Shown: one piece after another, positions 21,275 to 25,651 of the stretch | Position numbering within the stretch: position 1 is the stretch's first letter | Layout of the letters: each line of letters opens with the position of its first letter | DNA from: JBEKDJ01 sp050014415 | GTDB taxonomy: Bacteria; Desulfobacterota; BSN033; UBA1163 | NCBI GenBank assembly: GCA_050014415.1 | Contig: JBEKDJ010000026.1 | Location: 1 to 25,651, forward strand | Direction: 5' to 3' | Length of the DNA stretch: 25,651 nucleotides | Notes under the pieces: generated by a model | The model's database searches: none | Told to the model about the DNA's origin: nothing | What the model saw: the letters and a program-made list of their open reading frames with translations, nothing else | Made by a program: the position numbers and the translations under genes

Positions 21275-21937
21275 TTAGGCAGCTCTTTCTTCTCCCTCTT
21301 TGGTGGGAAAGACCTCTCCTTTGAAGATCCATACCTTGACGCCGATGATTCCATAAGTGGTCTTTGCCTCGGCCAGGCCGAAATCGATATCTGCCCGAAG
21401 CGTGTGGAGAGGAACCCGGCCTTCTCGATACCATTCCCTCCGGGCCATCTCTGCCCCTCCCAGCCTCCCGGCACTAGAAATCTTAATTCCCTTTGCCCCC
21501 AGCTTGAGGGCGGAAGTGACCGCTTTCTTCATCGCCCTTCGAAATCCCACCCGTCTCTCCAGCTGGAGTGCTACATTCTGAGCAACCAATTGGGCATCGA
21601 TCTCCGCTCTCTTGACCTCCTGGATATTGATGAAGATCTCCTTCTGGGTCATTTCTTGGAGTTCCCTCTTAAGGTTCTCCACCTCTGCTCCCTTTTTCCC
21701 GATGATGATTCCGGGCCGAGCGGTATAGATCGTGACCTTGGCTTTCTTAGCCTTACTGGCGGCTCGCTCAATCTCAATCTTGGAGACTCCAGCATGGTGA
21801 AGCTTCTTCTTCAAATGGTTACGAATCCGAATGTCTTCGATGAGGAGCTGAGGATAATCCTTCTCCGCATACCATCGGGAGTCCCAAGTCTTGATAAGTC
21901 CCAATCGAAACCCAATCGGATGCACTTTCTGTCCCAA
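21275..21937 (-). CDS. rpsC: Ribosomal protein S3
   Basis: This 220-residue S3 sits at the mRNA entry tunnel. It has the N terminus GQKVHPIGFRLGLIKTWDSR, the KH domain (about 38-110) with TARPGIIIGKKGAEVENLKR, and the C-terminal domain ERRVGFRRAMKKAVTSALKL, GRLGGAEMARREWYREGRVP, TTYGIIGVKVWIFKGEV. The start codon is TTG at 21937 behind ggaggagg, and matches the conserved MGQK N terminus. It is 13 nt after rplV. Confidence 0.98.
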   Translation of the reverse strand: MGQKVHPIGFRLGLIKTWDSRWYAEKDYPQLLIEDIRIRNHLKKKLHHAGVSKIEIERAASKAKKAKVTIYTARPGIIIGKKGAEVENLKRELQEMTQKEIFINIQEVKRAEIDAQLVAQNVALQLERRVGFRRAMKKAVTSALKLGAKGIKISSAGRLGGAEMARREWYREGRVPLHTLRADIDFGLAEAKTTYGIIGVKVWIFKGEVFPTKEGEERAA

Positions 21938-21950
21938 GGTTCCTCCTCCC

Positions 21951-22280
21951 TTACCCTTCGTCTAAAACGATGTGGATATGGCTTGTTCTCTTCCGGATCG
22001 TGGTTGCCCTTCCCAAGGCCCTCGGCTGAAACCGTTTCATTGTCGGCCCTTGATCCACCGTGATTTGCTTGACATAGAGGCGATCCACATCCATCTTTTT
22101 TTGAGTGGCATTTGCAACGGCCGATTTCAAGAGTTTGATAATGATCTTGGCCGCTGCCTTTTTTGTGAAGCTCAAGAGATTCAAGGCCTCTTCCGACTTT
22201 TTGCCCCGTATCAGATCAGCCACCAATCGAGCCTTTCTGGGCGCTATCCGAACAAACCGCAGTCTTGTCCTCACTTCCAT
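21951..22280 (-). CDS. rplV: Ribosomal protein L22
   Basis: This 109-residue L22 lines the exit tunnel and is a site of macrolide resistance mutations. It has RFVRIAPRKARLVADLIRGK, LKSAVANATQKKMDVDRLYV, ITVDQGPTMKRFQPRALGRA and the end RTSHIHIVLDEG. The tunnel-loop region (GPTMKRFQPRALGRAT) looks normal. The start ATG 22280 has only a weak gaggg upstream, 17 nt after the rpsS stop. Confidence 0.98.
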   Translation of the reverse strand: MEVRTRLRFVRIAPRKARLVADLIRGKKSEEALNLLSFTKKAAAKIIIKLLKSAVANATQKKMDVDRLYVKQITVDQGPTMKRFQPRALGRATTIRKRTSHIHIVLDEG

Positions 22281-22297
22281 TTTTCAGCAACCCTCGA

Positions 22298-22588
22298 TTA
22301 TGCTGCCTTCCCCTTGATTTTCGTCTTTCGGTCTCCAGCATGGCCGTGGAAAGTCCGGGTCGGCGAGAACTCCCCGAGCTTATGCCCGACCATCTCCTCT
22401 GTGACGAAGACCGGAATGAACTTCTTTCCGTTGTGAACCGCGAAGGTCAACGCCACCATTTCAGGAATGATGGTGGATCGCCTGGACCAGGTCTTGATCA
22501 CTTTGCCTTCCTTTGTTCTTCGGAGTTCCTCCACCTTTTTCAGTAAATGGGCGTCCACAAAGGGCCCTTTCTTAATTGAACGGGCCAT
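22298..22588 (-). CDS. rpsS: Ribosomal protein S19
   Basis: This 96-residue S19 of the 30S head reads MARSIKKGPFVDAHLLKKVE, TWSRRSTIIPEMVALTFAVH, FIPVFVTEEMVGHKLGEFSP and TRTFHGHAGDRKTKIKG. The start is ATG 22588, overlapping the rplB stop by one base (TGATG), with aggag 8 nt upstream; this fits the family N terminus. It is translationally coupled to rplB. Confidence 0.98.
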   Translation of the reverse strand: MARSIKKGPFVDAHLLKKVEELRRTKEGKVIKTWSRRSTIIPEMVALTFAVHNGKKFIPVFVTEEMVGHKLGEFSPTRTFHGHAGDRKTKIKGKAA

Positions 22589-23403
22589 CAATCTCTCCTC
22601 TTCAGAATATATTTGTCGGTCATCTTATTCTTTCGAGTCTTCTTCTCTGGCACCCCCCACGGTGTGCAGGGGTGTCTTCCTCCTGAGCTCTTTCCTTCAC
22701 CTCCGCCCAAAGGATGGTCGATAGGATTCATTGCCACTCCACGAACGGTCGGTCTCCAGCCTAACCATCGATTTCTTCCCGATTTTCCCAGCGAGATACT
22801 CTCATGCTCGAAGTGGCTCACCTGACCGATGGTGGCATAACAATTCTGGAGGACCAGTCGAACTTCACCCGAGGGGAGTTTAATATGGGCATATTTCCCC
22901 TCCTTCGCCATCAGTTGACCATAGCCACCTGCGCTGCGGACGATCTGGCCACCCTTTCCCACCTTCAACTCGATATTATGAATCAGTGTGCCCGTCGGGA
23001 TGTTTCGGAGAGGGAGAGCATTGCCCGGTTTGATGTCCGCTGTCGGGCTTGCAATCACCTGATCTCCCACTTTAAGCTGATCCGCGGCGAGGACATAACG
23101 TTTCTCCCCATCCAGGTAGTGAAGCAGGGCGATACGGGCAGATCGGTTAGGATCGTATTCAATGGAGGCCACTCTGGCCGGAATATCCCTTTTATCCCGC
23201 TTGAAGTCGATGAGTCGGTATTGACGTTTATGCCTCCCTCCTCTGTGCCATGCAGTGATTCTTCCGTAGCAGTTTCTTCCGCCGGTCTTCTTTAGCGGGA
23301 GAAGGAGGCTCTTCTCCGGCGTAAAAGAGGTGACCTCCTCGAATGTAGCTACTGTCTGAAACCTTCTCGCCGGTGAGGTTGGCCGAAACTTTTTGATACC
23401 CAT
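22588..23403 (-). CDS. rplB: Ribosomal protein L2
   Basis: This 271-residue L2 is essential for subunit association and peptidyl transferase structure. It has MGIKKFRPTSPARRFQTVAT, GRITAWHRGGRHKRQYRLID, ASIEYDPNRSARIALLHYLD, GKSGRNRWLGWRPTVRGVAM and NPIDHPLGGGEGKSSGGRHP. The almost universal DHPHGGGEG reads DHPLGGGEG here: the second His is Leu while the first is kept. Other phyla also vary at this position, so it is probably tolerated. ATG 23403 has ggag 7 nt upstream; a GTG one codon earlier is less likely. The rplW-rplB spacer (155 bp) is rich in repeats. Confidence 0.98.
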   Translation of the reverse strand: MGIKKFRPTSPARRFQTVATFEEVTSFTPEKSLLLPLKKTGGRNCYGRITAWHRGGRHKRQYRLIDFKRDKRDIPARVASIEYDPNRSARIALLHYLDGEKRYVLAADQLKVGDQVIASPTADIKPGNALPLRNIPTGTLIHNIELKVGKGGQIVRSAGGYGQLMAKEGKYAHIKLPSGEVRLVLQNCYATIGQVSHFEHESISLGKSGRNRWLGWRPTVRGVAMNPIDHPLGGGEGKSSGGRHPCTPWGVPEKKTRKNKMTDKYILKRRD

Positions 23404-23420
23404 CACTTAACTCCTAAATA

Positions 23421-23531
23421 GAATTCAAAATGTCAAAGCTCAGATGCCAAATCAAATTCTAAATTCCAAAGTCAAGCCTTTTCGATTTCGAACTTTAGCA
23501 CTCATTTGACATTTGGTCCCGCCTCGGCGGG
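23421..23531. repeat. Inverted word-repeats and cccgcctcggcggg palindrome in the rplW-rplB spacer
   Basis: Words caaaatgtcaaag, atgccaaat and ccaaagtcaag (23425-23475) face actttagcactcatttgaca and tttgg (23492-23516), reading ccaaatgtcaaatgagtgct on the other strand. Next to this is a perfect GC-rich hairpin cccgcctcggcggg (23518-23531). Confidence 0.7.
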
Positions 23532-23558
23532 ATTGAAATTTGAACTTCACTCTTTTTA

Positions 23559-23849
23559 TTAGGCTCCTTCGAAGAAATCGATCCGATCCCCTTCTCTCAG
23601 GGTGACAATGGCCTTCTTCCAATCAGACCTCTTCCCGAATTTTCTTCCCAATCGTTTCACCTTACCCAAAACATTGCAGGTTCGTACCTGAATGACCTTC
23701 ACCTTGAAGAGACGTTCGACAGCCGACTGGATCTCAACCTTATTCGCATCTCGGTCAACCTCGAAAGCATATTGATGATCCATCTCTTTCTGTCGGGTGC
23801 TTTTTTCAGTAATCAAAGGCCTACGAATGATCTTCTGTGCTTCCTTCAT
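23559..23849 (-). CDS. rplW: Ribosomal protein L23
   Basis: This 96-residue L23 forms the exit-tunnel docking site for trigger factor and SRP. It has IIRRPLITEKSTRQKEMDHQ, YAFEVDRDANKVEIQSAVER, LFKVKVIQVRTCNVLGKVKR and the end GDRIDFFEGA. All family blocks are present at typical length. Its ATG overlaps the rplD stop (ATGA, 23846-23849), so translation is coupled to L4. Confidence 0.98.
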   Translation of the reverse strand: MKEAQKIIRRPLITEKSTRQKEMDHQYAFEVDRDANKVEIQSAVERLFKVKVIQVRTCNVLGKVKRLGRKFGKRSDWKKAIVTLREGDRIDFFEGA

Positions 23850-24469
23850 GGTGTGAGCACCTCTTGGATCTTTTCGACTACCGGACTGAGTAAAATCATG
23901 TGTTCATGATTCAAGATATCATAGACATTCAGGCCTTCGTAAGAAAGAACCTCCACCTTAGGGATATTCCGAGATGATCGCTCTAAGAAAGGGTTCTTTT
24001 CATCCGTAACGATAAGGGCATCTTTGACTTGAAACCTTCTCAGGACTTCAAGGACCTGGCGGGTTTTAAACCCTTCCAGTGGAAAACGGTCTAAGAGAAT
24101 CAGTTTCCCCTCCTGACGTTTCAAACTGAGAGCTGCCCTCAGTGCTGCCCTCTTCTGCTTTTTGGGAAGACTAAAAGAGTAGTCCCTCGGCATGGGGCCG
24201 AAGATAGTTCCCCCACCTCTCCAGAGAGGAGACCGTCGAGACCCTGCCCGGGCCCTCCCGGTCCCTTTTTGTCTCCAGGGTTTTGCCCCTCCTCCTCGGA
24301 CAAGGGCTCTATTCTTGGTGGTGGCAGACCCTTGCCTTCTTGAGGCCAACTGCATTCGGACAACTTCATAGAAGAGGTCAGATTTGACCTCTGCACCAAA
24401 GACCCGGTCATCCAGTTCCCTATCGCTCACTTTCTGATTTCCAATGTCATAGACGGCTAATGTCGTCAT
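23846..24469 (-). CDS. rplD: Ribosomal protein L4
   Basis: This 207-residue L4 lines the exit tunnel. The long loop that reaches into 23S rRNA reads GSATTKNRALVRGGGAKPWR, QKGTGRARAGSRRSPLWRGG and GTIFGPMPRDYSFSLPKKQK. The C-terminal Rossmann-like part contains LSYEGLNVYDILNHEHMILL. The start is ATG 24469, preceded by aagagga and 13 nt after the rplC stop; the longer same-frame start at 24523 would overlap rplC by 41 nt and is rejected. In E. coli L4 represses the S10 operon; no leader is visible, since tuf lies directly upstream of rpsJ. Confidence 0.97.
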   Translation of the reverse strand: MTTLAVYDIGNQKVSDRELDDRVFGAEVKSDLFYEVVRMQLASRRQGSATTKNRALVRGGGAKPWRQKGTGRARAGSRRSPLWRGGGTIFGPMPRDYSFSLPKKQKRAALRAALSLKRQEGKLILLDRFPLEGFKTRQVLEVLRRFQVKDALIVTDEKNPFLERSSRNIPKVEVLSYEGLNVYDILNHEHMILLSPVVEKIQEVLTP

Positions 24470-24482
24470 CCAGTCCTCTTCC

Positions 24483-25145
24483 TTAAGCCGATGAGACAGC
24501 AGAACCTTTCCTCTTGGTGGCACTGCAAATCAATACCCGCCCACGAGGGCTTCCGGGAATTCCTCCCTTGAGAAGGATAAGATTCTGATCTTCTTTGACA
24601 TCCACAACCTTGATATTTTGAAGGGTCACCCTCTGATTCCCATGGTGCCCTGGCATCTTCATTCCTTTAAAGGTATGGTGAGGAAATGTTGCTGAACCCA
24701 CAGAACCTCCATGACGGAAATATTCGTGTGTTCCATGAGATCCAGGGGAACCGTGAAATCCGTGGCGTTTGATGACTCCAGTAAAACCTTTTCCCTTACT
24801 GAGCCCAGTCACATCGACGATATCTCCTGGCTTAAAGAGATCCAGGGTTATCACCTGGCCCAATTCATATCCCTCCACGTCCTCCACACGAAACTCCTTC
24901 AAATGATAAGTAGGGGTCACTCCTGCCTTCTTGAAATGGCCGGAGATGGGTTTGTTGACCCGTCGCTCGTTCTTCGGAAGGAAACCGAGTTGGATGGCGT
25001 TATAACCGTCCCTTTCCTTCGTCTTTTTCTGGATCACCGGGCAAGGGCCGACTTCGACCACGGTCACCGGGACAACTGAACCGTCCTCGAGGAAGATTTG
25101 AGTCATGCCTATTTTTTTTCCGATGATTCCCAGCGTCTCTTTCAT
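24483..25145 (-). CDS. rplC: Ribosomal protein L3
   Basis: This 220-residue L3 is an early-assembly 50S protein reaching the peptidyl transferase centre. It has LGIIGKKIGMTQIFLEDGSV, VTVVEVGPCPVIQKKTKERD, DIVDVTGLSKGKGFTGVIKR, GFHGSPGSHGTHEYFRHGGS and GMKMPGHHGNQRVTLQNIKV. The loop GHHGNQRVT keeps the residues modified or mutated in other bacteria in the usual context. ATG 25145 has ggaag just 3 nt upstream. It follows rpsJ by 51 nt. Confidence 0.98.
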   Translation of the reverse strand: MKETLGIIGKKIGMTQIFLEDGSVVPVTVVEVGPCPVIQKKTKERDGYNAIQLGFLPKNERRVNKPISGHFKKAGVTPTYHLKEFRVEDVEGYELGQVITLDLFKPGDIVDVTGLSKGKGFTGVIKRHGFHGSPGSHGTHEYFRHGGSVGSATFPHHTFKGMKMPGHHGNQRVTLQNIKVVDVKEDQNLILLKGGIPGSPRGRVLICSATKRKGSAVSSA

Positions 25146-25196
25146 TGACTTCCGCCCAAATCCTTCCTTCCCCTTTTAAAAGCGGTAGGCAGGTAG

Positions 25197-25505
25197 TTAC
25201 AGCTTGATCTCTACGTCGATCCCTGCTGCGAGATCGAGTTTCATCAGTGCGTCAACGGTCTGTTGAGTCGGCTCCAGAATATCGAGAAGGCGCTTGTGGG
25301 TCCGGATTTCAAACTGTTCTCTCGATTTCTTGTCGACATGGGGAGACCTCAGCACGCAATACTTGTTGATCTTCGTCGGAAGAGGGATGGGACCCACCAC
25401 ACTGGCACCCGTTCGCCGAACGGTATCGACGATCTCCGCAGTTGACTTGTCGAGAAGTCGATGATCATAAGACTTCAAGCAGACCCTGATCTTCTGAGTT
25501 GTCAT
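25197..25505 (-). CDS. rpsJ: Ribosomal protein S10 / NusE
   Basis: This 102-residue protein is part of the 30S head and, as NusE, of the transcription antitermination complex. It reads KIRVCLKSYDHRLLDKSTAE, IVDTVRRTGASVVGPIPLPT, VLRSPHVDKKSREQFEIRTH and KRLLDILEPTQQTVDALMKL. The start ATG 25505 has aagg 9 nt upstream. It follows tuf by only 17 nt, so it is probably co-transcribed from the tuf side. It is flanked by an inverted word-pair, gtaggcagg downstream and cctgcctac upstream. Confidence 0.98.
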   Translation of the reverse strand: MTTQKIRVCLKSYDHRLLDKSTAEIVDTVRRTGASVVGPIPLPTKINKYCVLRSPHVDKKSREQFEIRTHKRLLDILEPTQQTVDALMKLDLAAGIDVEIKL

Positions 25506-25522
25506 TTTGTTAACCTTCCTGC

Positions 25523-25651
25523 CTACTCTATGATATCGCTGATGACGCCAGCACCCACGGTTCGGCCCCCCTCCCGTATGGCAAACCGCAACTCCTTCTC
25601 CATGGCTATGGGTGTGATCAACTCCACCGTCAAACTCACATTGTCCCCTGG
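25523..25651 (-). CDS. tuf: Elongation factor Tu, C-terminal end (cut by window edge)
   Basis: The last 42 codons are visible: PGDNVSLTVELITPIAMEKE, then LRFAIREGGRTVGAGVISD and IIE before a TAG stop. This is the end of domain 3 of EF-Tu, the GTPase that delivers aminoacyl-tRNA. The rest lies beyond the window. tuf next to rpsJ is the common str-S10 arrangement. Confidence 0.97.
   Translation of the reverse strand, partial: PGDNVSLTVELITPIAMEKELRFAIREGGRTVGAGVISDIIE

Overview
The window is a piece of a bacterial chromosome dominated by one long ribosomal-protein cluster on the minus strand (about 9.8 to 25.65 kb, transcribed right to left). It is followed, at lower coordinates, by a looser accessory region (1 to 9.6 kb) of signalling, envelope and unknown genes separated by repeat-rich DNA. 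A lipoprotein with a lipobox, a two-membrane-segment GGDEF protein and the S10-spc-alpha gene order point to a Gram-negative bacterium. The style of the intergenic repeats and protein similarity recalled from memory suggest a Desulfobacterota-like (former Deltaproteobacteria) or neighbouring uncultivated lineage. That placement is inference only.

Ribosomal region: the C-terminal end of tuf, then rpsJ-rplC-rplD-rplW-rplB-rpsS-rplV-rpsC-rplP-rpmC-rpsQ (S10 part), rplN-rplX-rplE-rpsN-rpsH-rplF-rplR-rpsE-rpmD-rplO-secY (spc part), adk-infA-rpmJ, and rpsM-rpsK-rpsD-rpoA-rplQ (alpha part). The cluster ends at a clear intrinsic terminator at 9731-9763. The map gene, often found between adk and infA, is absent. 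S4, S14, L24, L36 and Adk all carry four-ligand zinc sites. Six ribosomal genes appear to start with TTG and one with GTG, mostly behind strong Shine-Dalgarno sequences. L17 has a 71-residue Lys/Glu-rich tail, encoded in part by an 84-base purine-only run of mRNA.

The most unusual signal lies between the genes. Gene junctions fall into two classes. Some are tight (overlaps or up to 27 nt). Others hold 50 to 350 bp spacers, and nearly all of these contain imperfect inverted repeats built from short repeated 'words' specific to that spacer (for example gattacac, gtggacag, ttgcaaat, atttcagatt). The rpsD-rpoA spacer additionally holds a GC-rich composite element resembling dispersed repeats.

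Accessory region: a stomatin/prohibitin-like SPFH protein, a family 2 glycosyltransferase with a weak start, a lipoprotein paired with a membrane GGDEF protein whose catalytic motif is altered (GGDDF plus further substitutions), a YegS/diacylglycerol-kinase-like lipid kinase, a decayed receiver-GGDEF gene with a large internal deletion, a small membrane protein, and a DUF429 protein convergent with the ribosomal cluster. The long gaps contain at least three dispersed repeat families: a TCATCC...AGAAA element, a CTTCGGCGGGCAG palindrome, and TTCGACA...TGTCGAA hairpins.
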